DNA of 64,000 bases from Pilasporangium apinafurcum (GCA_001600495.1 BCKE01000062.1:168790-232789); one strand, 5' to 3'; positions 21,001 through 33,294 are shown, counted from the stretch's first letter. Notes: generated by a model from the sequence alone, not told the origin. Made by a program: numbers and translations.

Positions 21001-24000
21001 ATGAATATTCACACCAGGTTTGTCCAGGAAGTATTGTAGAACATCCATAATTTCTTTGATGTTGAGCGTTTTACTCTTCTTCAATGCGTAGAGTGGTGGC
21101 GTCTCACCAGAACCGTTTTGTTGATTCACGTCGCATTGCTGATAAAGAAGAAAATCAAGTAAATGAATGTTTCCAATCTTAGCAGCATAGTGGAGAGCAG
21201 AATTTCCTTTCTTGTTCTGTTGCATCGAGTTTGTGCCAGCGTCAATCAGTGTCCACGCAATTCTCCGCGCAAGATTGTCAAAAGGTTTGTTTACCTTTGC
21301 TAACGAATGTAAAAGTGTTTCACCTTGATCATTTACTCTTTTCAAGAGCGTATTGTCATTCGCCATCTCAATTAACGTGATCAAATTACTTGCAAGCTGA
21401 AATTGGCCACAGAGTATTGCATCTTCAATAGCTTGGCGTCGGCAAAACTTGGCTGCAAGGAATAAGTGACAGATACCAGTAAGCGAGTGGCTGACAGCAT
21501 AGTAGAAGTAGCTAAGGGACTTGATCTTGTCGCGTTCCTCTCCAGTAAGGGTATCGATGACTTTGCTTTTGACATGAATCTTTCCGTTAACATCAGCGTG
21601 GCTCTGAAGAAGGGTCATTATCGTTGTTTGTCGTAAGTGCAACACAGCGCTTCCGAGCGGGGTGAACTTTTCAACATCTTCAAGCGATAGCAACTTCTGC
21701 TTACTCTGTTCCTTCGAATGCACTGCAAGGATAGTTGACGCACATACAAATGCACCAGTTGCCGCTGCCAAGTGCAAAGGTGTTCGACCCAATACATCTT
21801 GAGCATTGACATTAACACCTCGGACGGCGGATAGATTTGATACTGTTTCCACAGGATCTGTATTTTTCTTTGGAATCTTGGATATAACTTCAAGAAAGGC
21901 TTTCAATTTCTTGCTTTCGTATGTACCATCTTCACGCTCTTTTCGAGTATCATCTGTATCATTCGCCTTCTTCTTCTCTTTATCATATTTATATTGCCAT
22001 TCAAAGTCAACTTTGAACAGTGCAAAATGGAGTGGTGTGAACTGGAAATTATCTTGTGCATTTATATCGGAGCCGCATTGCAAGAGAAAACGCTCGACGT
22101 CGAATGATGCGTCTGGACTGATTACTGCGGCATTAATAGCATAGTGAAGTGGGGATCGTCCTAAGGAATCGAGTGTGTTCACTGCCGCTCTCTTGTCTTG
22201 GCTGATATTGACTAAAGCACGAAGTAAGGGCATATCACGGTATCCAGCAGCAAAATGAATTGGTGTGCGATTGTTGTCATCACCTAAAATCACCGTTTGT
22301 TTGGCGCGCTTGTCTTGCAACGCTACTTCAATTGCTGCAAGCGATTTTTTGTCCCTCAATCCAGTATTGACAACAGAAGCAGTTGAGTTGTTCTTCGATA
22401 GGTCGGTATATATAACCTCTCCTTCATGGGGTTCTTTTGCTGGTATTGATTTCTTGGCTTGTACTGCTAGATGAAGTGGTGATGCTCCAACTGCGTTCTG
22501 CTGAGAAAGATTTGCTCCATGCGCCAAAAGTGCTTCAGTAATTTCTATATTATCTTTTTGAAGCGCTATGTGAAGCGGTGTGTCCATAGTTTTTCGCACA
22601 AAGCAACCCACCTTAGCGCCGTTCTTTAGCAATGTTTTCGTTATTGCTGTATTACCTCTTTCCACGGCAATATATAATGCTGTCGCAACGAGCTCCTTCC
22701 CACAATTCGACGTGCATGTTTGTTTCGTATTCAAGGGTTGACTAGAATTCTTGCAGACTTTGCAGCGCCATGGTGAATGATTTGGATCCGCTCCATTGGT
22801 CAATAGTACGTTTACGCTCTGTAAATCATTTACTTCAACGGCATAATACAGTGCTGTCTTGTGATGATTATGATCTGGGAAATTGATAGTTTCTGTATCA
22901 AAGAAGTTTGGACGGATTTTGAACACAGTCTTCATCAAATTTGAGCCAAACCATCGCAGCTTAATGTTCTTGGCATCACAGCTCAACTGACGATTTGCAA
23001 TCAAGTGTAACGCTGTCTGATTTTTGATCACCTTTGATCTGCCTTGCTTTTCTTTTACTCCACCAGCGTCTTCTTCACTCTCGCCCTCATTTTTGTCATT
23101 ATCTTGGTCTGATCGACTGTGATCATCATCATTATTACGATCCATGCTACTATCAGCCATGATGCTTATTGCACATTTGCTTGGGTATACATATTGAATA
23201 TAAGCTTCCAAATCTGTGGTTTTCTCTACAAATAGCTCAACAAGTTGGGAGTATTTGATGTCACACTCTTTGGCACGTTCTTCAACCTTCGAAACAGATC
23301 TTGGTGACTCCGATTCCCCTATCCTTGCACGTTCACTTCCTAATAAAATCAGTAATGGACTCCATCCATAAGAATCTTTCTCGTTCATTAGCGTCAATGT
23401 ATGCGGGCACATATCCGCACACTGACGCACAAGCTTGGGCGATATCAAGTTCATGGGGTCAAGTTTTGCCACAACATGGAAGAAATTCCTGTTTCCGTTC
23501 TTTATTTGCTTTCCATTGAGTTCTAGTGGCTTGTTGCGATGTGTTTTCTTGTGGTGCTGCAACAGGGCTTCTAGAAAGTAATTTCCAGGCTCGCCTAAAG
23601 AAGCAGCTACCATCCAGGCGTCCAATCCACTTGAACCTGTGGCATCAGGACTAGCACCGTAAGTGTTTAGCAGCATATCGAAAACTGCGCGCTGGTTACC
23701 GATCATGGCCAAGTGTAATGGTTGTTGAATTATCTTTTCAGACTGGGCTGTGTTGTCACGCTCAGTCGTTGTTTCCTTAGGGATCTCATATTGCGCCAAA
23801 GCACCATTATCAAGAAGGAGTCGAATCGCCTTGATGAAGAACGATTCATTTTCTGTGGCAATGTTGGCATTATTGTCGGAATGCGCTTTACTTGCACGCG
23901 TAATCATGGTTTGCAACGGGTATTCGTTTTCTGAATCCGGAATATTTGGGTTCAGCCCTTTTTCTAAAAGATATTGAATCTGAGCAAGGTTCTTTGAGTG

Positions 24001-26498
24001 TTTGCACTGCAGAAGCAGCATCGTACAACCCTGACGATCACGGAAATCGACGAAGCGCTTGTCGGCATCTCGTTCAAATATAAACTCAGAGCAATGCAAT
24101 CGTTGTTTCAGTAAGGCGCATGTAAGTGGTACAAAACCCCACGAGTTTCGTGCCCAAAAATCCGCACCCGCGTCTGCAAGAAGCTCGAGACAGGATTTCC
24201 ATCCATAGCTAGCCGCATAATGGACGACACTATTCTGCGATGTATCGAAGGCGTTCACATTTGCGCCATTATTAATGAGGAACGCGGCGATTTTAGTGTT
24301 CCCGTTCTTGACAGCATTTATCAATGGGGTCTTCTTCAGTTTGTCTCCCAGATCAACTTTAGCATTGTGTGCGATTAAAAGCTTCACACATTCCAGATGA
24401 CCGTGTTGAGCAGCAAGGATCAACGGTGTGATTTTGTCAGCACTCACACTATTAACATCAACACATTCTAGCTTTAAAAGCTCCTCAAGAACACGTACAC
24501 ATCCATTCATTGCTGCATAGTGAATAGGTTGGCGTGAGCTTGGACCACGCTCCGAAGCAAGTTTTACAAGGACGTCTCCATCTTCTTCGGCTGCATGGTT
24601 CAACATTAAAATGGCGTTGTCCTCACGCTGAGTGTTGATAGCACACATGATTGGCGTGAATCTGGATTTCGTCCTTGCAAACAGGTTACATCGTCGCTCT
24701 AATAAAAACTGCAACGGCTCTGTTCCTTCACAAACAGCAGCATAATGAATTGGCTCGTATCCATAATCATCCTTCACGGCACTCCACTCTGTCCCAGCGC
24801 TCTCCCATAAAATCTCTAAATATTTCTTATTGGGATTAATTGCCGCCAAATGCAACGGTCGAATCTTCGTTTGAAATGCCTGCTTGATAGCTGACACACT
24901 CCGAAATGCAGGCAAGTCTTCTGTCCCATCACCAAGAACTTTGTAATGCAACTCGTTAAACCCCCATCCTCCCTTTTGCGCTAGTATCTCGATGGCTTTG
25001 TGCGTTAACTTGTAGTTGCCGTTGCGCGCCGCATAAGCAATATTGTTCGATGCGTAGTATCCTTCATTCCACTCTCCTTTGGGATATAAAATAGTCAGCA
25101 TTTTCACACTAGCGGTTTTGCTGTGCCAAATGTAGCTTGTGTCCAACGACGCGTCAGGTTTTTTCGTGTCGGCCATCAACGCATTGTTCCCTTCTTTTCC
25201 ACCACGGCTGGCGTTAATAGCTCTGCGATTGTAATCGCTAAAGGCGCTAGTGTGGCTTCCCGTGGAATGAGTTGGAAGAGAAACCTCTGGAGCGGCCGCC
25301 AGATCCTTAGCTTTGATCTTATGAGCTTTCAATAGCATTGCAGCTGCAACTAAATCGTCACGATCAATTGCAATTTTCAGGGGTGTTTCCTGCACATCAA
25401 CGCTACGTGTGGCTTGAAACGTATTAATTTCCTTGTACGCCGATTTGTCGGTCGTTAGCTTCTTGAGTAATTTGTGGTTTGTCGTGAGCACAGCGCGAAT
25501 CACTTCTGTATTCGCCGCAAAAATGTCACCTTTCATCGAATGATAAGGATGTGTGCCAAAAAGTTCATTGTCTTCGTATTTATCCGCATCAATCGTTGTA
25601 TACCGAGGTGGGATATGCATCTCGGCTTCTCGTTTGCTCAGTTTCTTTGACGATGTATTGCTGACACGCCCACCACTTCCTCGGGATCGCCTGCTTGGTT
25701 TATCATCGCCGTCATCACTGCGAGCAGTCACTGTTACTTTCCGTTTACGGCGTGATGATGCTGGTGGTTTTTCATCATCGACATCATCTTCGTCATCTAT
25801 AGCATTAAAGTTTCCAGATTTTGTTCGTTCAAGACTTCGTTGGATCTAAATCGTTTTACATGCCATGCATAACAAAGTCACAGCAGGGGATCCATCAAAA
25901 CAATTTCGAAGACTAGATTACGTACCCTTGCCATGGATTTCTTTGTAATTTCAAAGGTGTTATCGTCGAATTCATGGACGTATACGTGACAAAGGATGGA
26001 CTGCACGTCAATCCGCTCGTCGTACGCATATTCGTACCGATTCGGTACTCCCGATTTCTTGTTCAGCCAGGTCACTTGCACCACAGCGTCTTCCAGGTCC
26101 AGCATATCTGCTGTCACGTCGTCTTGCAACTGCGCAATCCAAAATTCATCCGTGTCCTTGCTCGTCGTCCCCATACCTTCAGTTACTGGATGTGTTATAA
26201 CCGCTTCCTCTTCTTCTTGTATGCTTTTCGTCTTCACAGACCGCCCGCTGCGCTTCGTAGTAACGGTCACCATCGCTTTCATAGTGGACGTTTTCTTCTT
26301 CTTCGTCATGGCACCGCGTTTTCCGCGAGTTTTTTTGGTTGTTTGCAATTGTACCGGTAGCACTTCCTCGTCTTGTTCGGTGGAAGCGTACACAGCGACA
26401 AAAGACTGCGCCTCCATGACGATCTCCCAGTCCACTTCCGTCCATTTCCGCTTGCCGCCGGTGGCTGGCAAAGCAACACTCTTCGGTGAAGCCACCAT
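18088..26498 (-). CDS. Giant ankyrin-repeat / WGR / PARP protein (two or more exons)
   Basis: Main exon 25845-18088 and an upstream exon ending at 25926, joined across an 80-nt intron (donor GTACGT, acceptor GATTTAG) that keeps phase: KKSMAR then IQRSLER. From the first in-frame ATG at 26498 this gives about 2776 residues. Counting from 25731, residues about 270-1800 are some twenty or more ankyrin repeats; a WGR domain follows near 1900-1980 (ILFTNWGRIGETG), then the helical PARP regulatory domain (SRYYEVMP), then the ART catalytic fold with LLWHGTRRTN (His), GKGLYFADISAKSLNY (Tyr) and AEYIVYNEAQARIRYIVE (Glu). The H-Y-E triad predicts poly- rather than mono-ADP-ribosylation. The order ankyrin-WGR-PARP resembles nematode PME-5, not animal tankyrase, which has a SAM domain. 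The N-terminal exon holds a basic linker and a compact region (VQVTWLNKKSGV...HVYVHEFDDNTFEIT), perhaps BAH- or Tudor-like. About 120 residues are inserted before the catalytic Glu. The frame of the 5' exon stays open to 26588 with an acceptor-like site at 26578, so another exon may exist. Confidence 0.9.
25846..25925 (-). other. Intron joining the PARP N-terminal exon to the main exon
   Basis: 80 nt with donor GTACGT next to AGG and a pyrimidine-poor but usable GATTTAG acceptor. Without it the large frame lacks an ATG: its first codons upstream run open to a TAG that is the acceptor itself. Confidence 0.78.
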
Positions 26499-26588
26499 TT
26501 CCCACCCTCTTGGAAGCTGTTCAAGTCGCCGGTGTGCAGATGCCTGATGCAAGCAATTGGGAACTGGGAGGCTGGTCCTAAAAACCAA

Positions 26589-26932
26589 AAAAAATACATG
26601 AATTCTTCGATAAGTTTACCTCAAGTTGCATGAATTACTCGATAAAGTATGGATTTTAATTTGAAAAGAAGGTGATGGGAGAGTTTGGTATACTCTTGAT
26701 AAAGTAATCCAACTCGCTGATTTTTCACGTTTGAACCCATGTTGTATGGGAGTTACAGACAAGAGATGAACCCTTACCATAATGAATAATTACTCTAATA
26801 AACCTCAAAATCCAAAATGACGTATGGCAGCATCCATAAATACATAAATTAACATTATTTAAGGAATAACGAAATTAAACAAGGTTGCAGCTCCTCAAGA
26901 AAAACTGACCATCACTCTTCATTTTTCATAGG
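26589..26932. promoter_or_regulatory. Divergent promoter region (PARP / LarE-like)
   Basis: About 340 AT-rich bases between divergent genes. An initiator-like CTTCATTTTTCA lies at about 26917-26928, immediately before the LarE-like ATG, implying a very short leader. Confidence 0.5.
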
Positions 26933-28318
26933 ATGTTGCGCACGAAGGTAGATGCCCTGATGGCGATTGTCGCTGCATGCGGCGCGCGGTCGCCTCTATC
27001 TGCGGCAGCTGGAGCGATGGGAGAGCGAAAGAGTCATATCGTGGCGTTTTCTGGCGGTGTCGACTCATCGTTGGTTGCTGCGATTGTGCACCGCGTGTTT
27101 CCGGAGAGAAGTGTAGCGTGTCTTGGTGTATCTGCATCACTTGCGAATATCCAATTAGATCAAGCACGTGATGTAGCCAAAAGCATTGGAATTCCGCTAT
27201 GGGAGTGTCCTACGACTGAAGGAGACCATGAAGAATACGTGGCGAACAACGGACAAAGGTGGGTGCTAGATAAGAGAATTAGATGACAAGGTGGTACGCC
27301 ACTGACTGTTGCAAACCTGAATGAATGTAGCTGCTATTATTGCAAAACGACATTGTACTCGATGATCAACCAAGTCGCAAAATTTTCCATGTGCGCTTGT
27401 ATTGATCGATATGGACGAATATATATCATTAGTACGCATAACGAATGCACTGTTGGAACAGGAAGAAGGTTAAAGATGTTGATGGGGGGGCACCCGATTC
27501 TGCTCACAAGCCCGTTATTTATAATGGAACAAATGCAGATGACCAATTGGACCCAACTCGTTTAGGTGAGAAAAAGCGAATACTGGGTATGAAAATGACA
27601 ACAACAAATTGAGATGATTCAGATCACGTGCTTTAGGTCTTATCGCCGCTTCCGAGTTCAACGTTGTTAGCCCACTAAGTCAGCTCACCAAAAGGGAAGT
27701 TCGCGAGGTCAGTTCCTTCTCAACTATATGTGTTTATATCCTTGGTTCTTTGACATAGAGGTTCCTTAACGGAGATAGGTTGCAAAATACTTGGGTATTC
27801 CCAACTGGAACTATGCCGCTTCGCCATGCTTGCGATCTCGCCTTCAATTTGGTGTAGAAGCGACACAAGTACGTACGCTTTGAATCTTTTGTAAGGTAAA
27901 TGCTCCCATCTGACACTGACATAACTTATTCCTGCAGAAGCATCTGAATCGAGTTGAGCTCGCCGAAGAGTTTGTTCGTAAACTTGTTGATCTTGAACGA
28001 CACATGAATATGCGTGTGAGATTTCTTGCTGGAAACCGCGCTGGTGTTGGTATGTATCCTTTGACTGGTATTCTTTACCTTCACACGACTAAATACTAAT
28101 ATCATACAGAACTGGATGCTAAAGCATTAAACAAGGCGTTGGTTCACAAAGAAGCAATTCAATCAGAGCTACAGCGGCTGGGTAAGTTTCAAATGCATCA
28201 TGTACATGATTATTCCTATTTCCCTGATCTTAATACATGCTTAGGATTCAGCGGCGTTGAACTTCGCATTTTTCGATCTGGTAGTCTGAGTGGGTACAAT
28301 CCCACTGTAAATTCGTAA
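26933..28318 (+). CDS. LarE-type PP-loop sulfur transferase homologue (8 exons)
   Basis: Exons 26933-27258, 27331-27390, 27462-27565, 27637-27707, 27779-27868, 27938-28049, 28110-28181 and 28245-28318 join in phase to 302 residues. The PP-loop SGGVDSS binds and adenylates with ATP. Further LarE-like blocks follow: CYYCKTTLYS, VIYNGTNADDQ, VVSPLSQLTKREVREVAKYL, GIPNWNYAASPCLRSRL, VRFLAGNRAGVEL and a final LGFSGVELRIFRSGSLSG. In bacteria LarE donates sulfur to make the nickel-pincer cofactor of lactate racemase, either from its own cysteine or through an iron-sulfur cluster. The cysteine in SPCLRSR is at the place of the sacrificial cysteine; CYYC could be a cluster ligand set. No LarA, LarB or LarC is in the window, so the substrate here is unknown. 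Introns show this is a settled nuclear gene, not contamination. Its end is 28 bases from the convergent sugar transporter. Confidence 0.88.
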
Positions 28319-28346
28319 AACGTCTTAGACGCAAATAAATGACGCT

Positions 28347-30281
28347 TTATGCAGTTCGTGATAATGTTGGCATTGGTGGCACTATGGGCATGATAATGTC
28401 CACAGTTGTTGGTTTTCGTGTAGGTCTTGAGATTGACTCTTCTGTGCCCTGTTCAAGATCTTTTTCGCAGCTATCTGTGTCATCCAACTTACTGAACTTG
28501 TTCAAAGATTTGAAATATCCTAGAACACTTTCTTGACCCACAAATGCTTGCTGGATTTCCTCGTTTGTTTTACTTCTTGTTTCTGGGAGCATTGTGTAGA
28601 CACACAACCAGAAGACCACAAGCAACCCGGTAAAAGGTAGAAATATGTAGTTGCCAGCATGGTAAGCCAGAATGGGAAAGAAGATACCCACAAGGAGATT
28701 GCAAAACCAGTTGAGGAAAGTAGTGAAACTGATTCCTTCTGTTTTGATATGCTCAGGTAAGACTTCCGCAGTAACTAGGAAGGGGAGGGGATTCAAGCTC
28801 AGGGAATTGAACATCACATAGAGCGCGGTAAAGAGAATGGAGACCGGGTGCTTATTGACGAGCCCAAAGGTCACTCCCACCGAGCAAAAAATCATACCAG
28901 CGATTCCGAAAAGCAATGCCAGGCGTCGAGGCAGTTTTTTCATGAACGCGCAGATGACAAGCACAGCAAGTAGACTGACAACTCCCAGCATCAGATTTCC
29001 CACCCGTGAATCTTCTATACCAGCCTCGGCAAAGATACTTGAAGAGTAAAAGAACACAGCTGAAACCCCACCAAATTGGCGCGCCATGCAGAGGATGCAG
29101 GAAATGATGAACTGCTGCTGGCATCGTGGCGAGAAGGCATCACGCCAGAATGAACCACTCTTATTGCTCGCATTTGCAGAGCCAGCCTTCACTGCTGTTT
29201 GACGTTGTTTTGCTTTTTCTTCCTCTAATTGGACGGTATTCTCAAGTTCTTGAAAGTTGCCGTGCTTGTAGAGCGCCTGGAAAGTGGATACGGCATCCTT
29301 GTGACGATGCTTGACAAGCAGCCATTTTGGGCTTTCGGTGAGAAAAAATGGCGAGGCAAGAAGTTGAATGAAACCAATTAGCATTGGGAATGCCATGATC
29401 CATCGCCACGAGGTAGGAGAGTTAGAAACAGCAAAATGTGAGCTCACAGCGGCGATGAGACCGGTCGTTGTGGCTACTTGAAAAGCAACCACAAAACTGC
29501 CTCGTTGATGTGCTGGGCAGATTTCTCCCAGATAAACGGATGCGATCGTGGAGCCAGACCCAGAGGTAATACCTGAGAAGAATCGCCCCATTGCGAAGAT
29601 GTATATGTTAGGCGCAAAGGTTTGAAGAGCTCCACCCAAGACCATAATAACTGCATTGCCTACGATAACGAACCGGCGTCCGAATCGCTTCGCTGGGATG
29701 CTGGACAAGAGTGCACCAAAAGCTGCACCGAGAACCCACGCCATCACTGCGGCGATCCACGCGACATCGGAGTGCCCAGGAAAGATGATACAGGTTCCAG
29801 GTTTGATTGGTTGGGCCGCACAATCTTTAGCGTTATGAAACGAGCGCAAATTCAGTTGTGTGATTTGCCATCCGAGTTGTAAACCACCAAGGATTGTGAT
29901 CAGCGCAGATGTGTACAACAAAGTTTTGCCTTCAAGAGGCGTTGGCTCAGCTTGGTCAGACGGTTTTAGTTGCTCTCCGAGATTACTTGTTCTCCGTCTA
30001 CTCGCTTGATCCGTCGCATCAGGCACTCCACCGAAATTGCTAACCCTTCGTGTACCATGAACTGAAAGCGAAGTCGAGGATGCACGTCTTGTGATCAAAC
30101 TATCCGTTTCGCGTGCGTCAAAATCGCCGTCCTCGTCCCCAGAATCTTCATCGTTGATGGAGATTGTTGTTAGACCCAAATCTGCTAGAGGTAGTGGTGT
30201 TGTTATCTGGGATGACCACCTTCGACAACCTGAAGTTTGTAGTGTTGTTCCACCAATGCTGGCTGGTCTGATGATCGGCAT
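28347..30281 (-). CDS. Sugar transporter, major facilitator superfamily
   Basis: 644 residues, one exon, true ATG at 30281. About 130 polar residues precede the first of twelve membrane helices. Family signatures of the sugar-porter branch are present: RFGRRFVIVGN after helix 2, GRFFSGITSGSGSTIASVYLGEICPAHQRG, TESPKWLLVKHR before the central loop, and LPETRSKTNEEIQQAF after helix 12. It would move a hexose or similar solute across the plasma membrane; substrate and direction cannot be read from the sequence. The C-terminal tail is acidic then Pro/Met-rich. Confidence 0.9.
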   Translation of the reverse strand: MPIIRPASIGGTTLQTSGCRRWSSQITTPLPLADLGLTTISINDEDSGDEDGDFDARETDSLITRRASSTSLSVHGTRRVSNFGGVPDATDQASRRRTSNLGEQLKPSDQAEPTPLEGKTLLYTSALITILGGLQLGWQITQLNLRSFHNAKDCAAQPIKPGTCIIFPGHSDVAWIAAVMAWVLGAAFGALLSSIPAKRFGRRFVIVGNAVIMVLGGALQTFAPNIYIFAMGRFFSGITSGSGSTIASVYLGEICPAHQRGSFVVAFQVATTTGLIAAVSSHFAVSNSPTSWRWIMAFPMLIGFIQLLASPFFLTESPKWLLVKHRHKDAVSTFQALYKHGNFQELENTVQLEEEKAKQRQTAVKAGSANASNKSGSFWRDAFSPRCQQQFIISCILCMARQFGGVSAVFFYSSSIFAEAGIEDSRVGNLMLGVVSLLAVLVICAFMKKLPRRLALLFGIAGMIFCSVGVTFGLVNKHPVSILFTALYVMFNSLSLNPLPFLVTAEVLPEHIKTEGISFTTFLNWFCNLLVGIFFPILAYHAGNYIFLPFTGLLVVFWLCVYTMLPETRSKTNEEIQQAFVGQESVLGYFKSLNKFSKLDDTDSCEKDLEQGTEESISRPTRKPTTVDIIMPIVPPMPTLSRTA

Positions 30282-31599
30282 TAGGATTGCTTGTATTAGA
30301 ATGGTACCGCTTTTGGTTCGCGTGTGCGAATAATGAGCGAGATCTGCGAACGAAAAAGGAAATATGACTGTGTCCTTTGCTAGTCAGGGATTCCATTTGG
30401 CAGAGAGTCGGCAAGGTGCTATCTTCGCTCCAAGGATACATTCTGTCCTCAGAGAATCTATATTTTGCTGAGTTGAAAGAACACACGATGCGCACCTCGG
30501 CTTCACTGCCACAGGATTGTTCGTTCAGATGGGATCCCAAGTTGGTCAACATAGTGAAAAGCATCGAAACAAATATTTATGGAACAGGTTTACCAAAACC
30601 CAGTGCGATTGACACAGAAATGCACTCATCAAAGCGTGCAAGAGCCAAAATCCATCCAATGACGTTTATCCTGGTCATTCTTAGATCAGATCCTGCAAAA
30701 ACAAAGATCTATTTACAGGTGAACGAAGCTTTCCTAGCAAAATAACGTATGTGGAAGATCCTGGCTGTTTAACACAAATAGTTATTGAAGCGTTTTTGAT
30801 AGCAGTGATGACGCAAAAATAGATCTGCAGATGGCTGCACTCTTGCGACTACAGAATTCGAAATCGTTTCATGCAACGAATACTTTTTTTGTGCCGGTGC
30901 TGCAGACTACGATGATGAGATGCTGCATCGATCAATAGATAGGTCAAGCATAAGAAACGAAATCGGATCGAAATGATATGAATGATTCCCAATCATCGTA
31001 AACAGTATTTAATGATGTTTCTATCGCAGCTGTATGTCCAATGCAAAGTAGGATATACGCGTAGCGTGTGTTTGAGAATGGATTCTTCATGAAGATCTGT
31101 ACTTACTTTGTCATAGTAGTGAAGTTCTTTCAGAATCTTGCGATGCACGTGGCAGCAAGAGTATCCCATTTAGTTCAGCTGTTTGTCCAGTTAAAACTCC
31201 AAAAACTGGACAAAAGCTTGGTGATGGTTTGGTACTGGATCTTAGCAAAGCATTGAACAGGTGTTTATGGAACCAACTTTCTTCTATCAACAAAACGATT
31301 AGAGTATTAGCTCGCTCATCAAATTCATACGCGCCAAGATCCATCCATTCATGACCAATTCTCAGGTAAAATCCTGCAGACATTGATCTTGAGATGAACA
31401 AAACTTCTTCTAGCGAAACAATCATACAACCTAGAACTGTCGAACGTTAACCAAAACAAATATATGTATAATCGGAACAGTTTGGACATGGCAAGTGAAA
31501 GATAATAGACTCGAGAGATACGTATCGATTCTAAAAACTACCACGAGAACCCATCGTGAATTTATCTGCGTACCCATTTCTGGTTGCCTATTTGCTTGT
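30282..31599. other. Intergenic region with a diverged repeat pair
   Basis: 1.3 kb with no convincing gene. Segments at about 30557-30745 and 31245-31420 resemble each other in order and spacing, which suggests a decayed duplication of one sequence. On the minus strand both can be read as weakly similar peptides (WMDLGAYEFDER and WILALARFDEC), the first copy with stops. Confidence 0.45.
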
Positions 31600-32521
31600 C
31601 TACAGCTTCGCTGAATTAACATCAGGGTGGTCGTTCAGGATGGGTTTCAGCTTGAATTTATTCAAGTATTGGTGGAGATCCTGGCGTACTTCATCGTGGT
31701 GAGGTATCTCCTACATAGCAGAAATCCATCGTATACCATCTTTAGTGCCATGGAGTTCATTATAACTTATTATTCCGCCTGTTTCCACCTTCATGCGCTG
31801 CATCCAGGCCCATGTCTTGGGATACTTGGTGAAATCAAACACTTGCATTAGTTCCAATTGATCCATCTCACAGTAGCAGGCATAGTCCGCCACCGTCGGC
31901 TGAATGGTGTCGGCGATATAGGGGGCCTTTGTCAGCCAAATCTCCAAGATTTGGACAAACTTGGCGATGGTTTGTTCTTTACTTTCAATTTCCTTTAATT
32001 GAGTAGCAGTTGCCTTGCCAAGTGCTTGCCACATATATGGTCGCAGCACTTGGGTGGTAGCTAATCGGGTATTTGTGTGGTGCCAGTGCAAGTACTGGTT
32101 CACTTTTGCCCGCGCCTGAAGGTCTGTTGGGTAGACATCCGTCCATTGGAACTTGTCGGCCAAGTGCGTCAGGATGGCATTGCTATTGTGCGAAGCAAAA
32201 AGACCTTCGCAAGTGGGAATGATAAGAAGAGTCAACTGACCGGCAATGTTCTCACCTCTCAAAGAGCGTCAGGTCGCCGTCCTGGATGACGGGGACGAAC
32301 CGATTTGGGTTCAATTTCTCAAATTCAGGTGTTACGTTGCGTGGGGGACGCGTCCAGACAAACTCGAACGGCGTTTGCTTGACCTTTAACAGCCATACAA
32401 CTACACACATGCCATATCAATCAGCAAACGTGCGAAATGGGAAAGATGCATAGCTGGGTGGTACTGCTATACCAGCACGCGTGGGCTGGCTGAACATAAA
32501 CCCATACACCTTCAGAACCAT
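31600..32521 (-). CDS. Glutathione S-transferase 3
   Basis: Four exons on the minus strand: 32521-32473 (49 nt), 32400-32256 (145 nt), 32182-31789 (394 nt) and 31710-31600 (111 nt), giving 232 residues. Exon 1 encodes MVLKVYGFMFSQPTRA; exon 2 has NPNRFVPVIQDGDLTLFE; exon 3 restores SNAILTHLADKFQW and QPTVADYACYCEMDQLELMQ; exon 4 reads EIPHHDEVRQDL and a polar tail. The frame of exon 3 read through would stop at the TAG of the next acceptor, which hides the last exon. Ser replaces the usual Gly in E(G/S)NAI. Cytosolic glutathione conjugation is inferred from the family. Confidence 0.88.
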
Positions 32522-33216
32522 TTTTGCTACTCTCACGATTCTCTTTGACGGCTAGATTGACGCGGAAGAAATGATCGATTCTCGTCAAAAAAATCCTCTG
32601 ATTCCTTCCAGACTCACATTCACTCATCCACTCCACATTCATTCTGAGTCAATTGCCATGCAAGTACGAGAAAGTAGCTACGACTAATGCAACTTTAGAC
32701 AACTATTATCATCATATGGATACACGAACTTGCCATGCATTATTATTGCTATACGAAAACTATAACTTGCGAATCTGGATCATGATGGAATAACAACAAA
32801 ATAGAGCAGAGAGAAAGAGTGGCTCTGGCTCACTAATCTCAAAATCAGCTTAATACAGGTAGACGCAATGGACTTGAGTAAAAGAGCGAATTCAATTACG
32901 TGAATCTACAATTGCTCACGTCTGCTTTCGAACGCTCCAGATTGCGCTTGTTGCATGTTATTGTGCGTATGTGGAAAGTTGTTGTACATTCATTCTGTTC
33001 TTGATCTCCTCAAAATGGGTACAAAGAGAAACAATTCATTTTCGAATTGAGAAATACTGTAAAACACTTCTATAATGCGCTCTGGCTTTCCCAATTATTT
33101 TATTGAACCGGTTCAGAATGCATGACGTCTAACCGAAATTGCCCAGGCAACTGAGCGCTTGGTGTCAGCTATAATTATTGTGTCAGGTAGAGTACGAGAA
33201 GACAGTGTGGCCTCCA
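32522..33216. other. Intergenic region, no gene seen
   Basis: About 700 bases between two divergent genes. An initiator-like ATCATTTCTT on the minus strand at about 32563-32572 could serve glutathione transferase 3. Nothing else recognised. Confidence 0.45.
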
Positions 33217-33224
33217 TTCATTTT
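33217..33224 (+). promoter_or_regulatory. Initiator-like element of the RPS23 gene
   Basis: TTCATTTT matches the oomycete INR consensus and lies 71 bases before the proposed RPS23 ATG. The flanking FPR element is poor. Confidence 0.45.
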
Positions 33225-33294
33225 CACCCTCGGAAGAGCGCCACTCACATTCGCAGGCAATTCTGTCACTTAAGATTCCGATTCGAGTGGGAAC

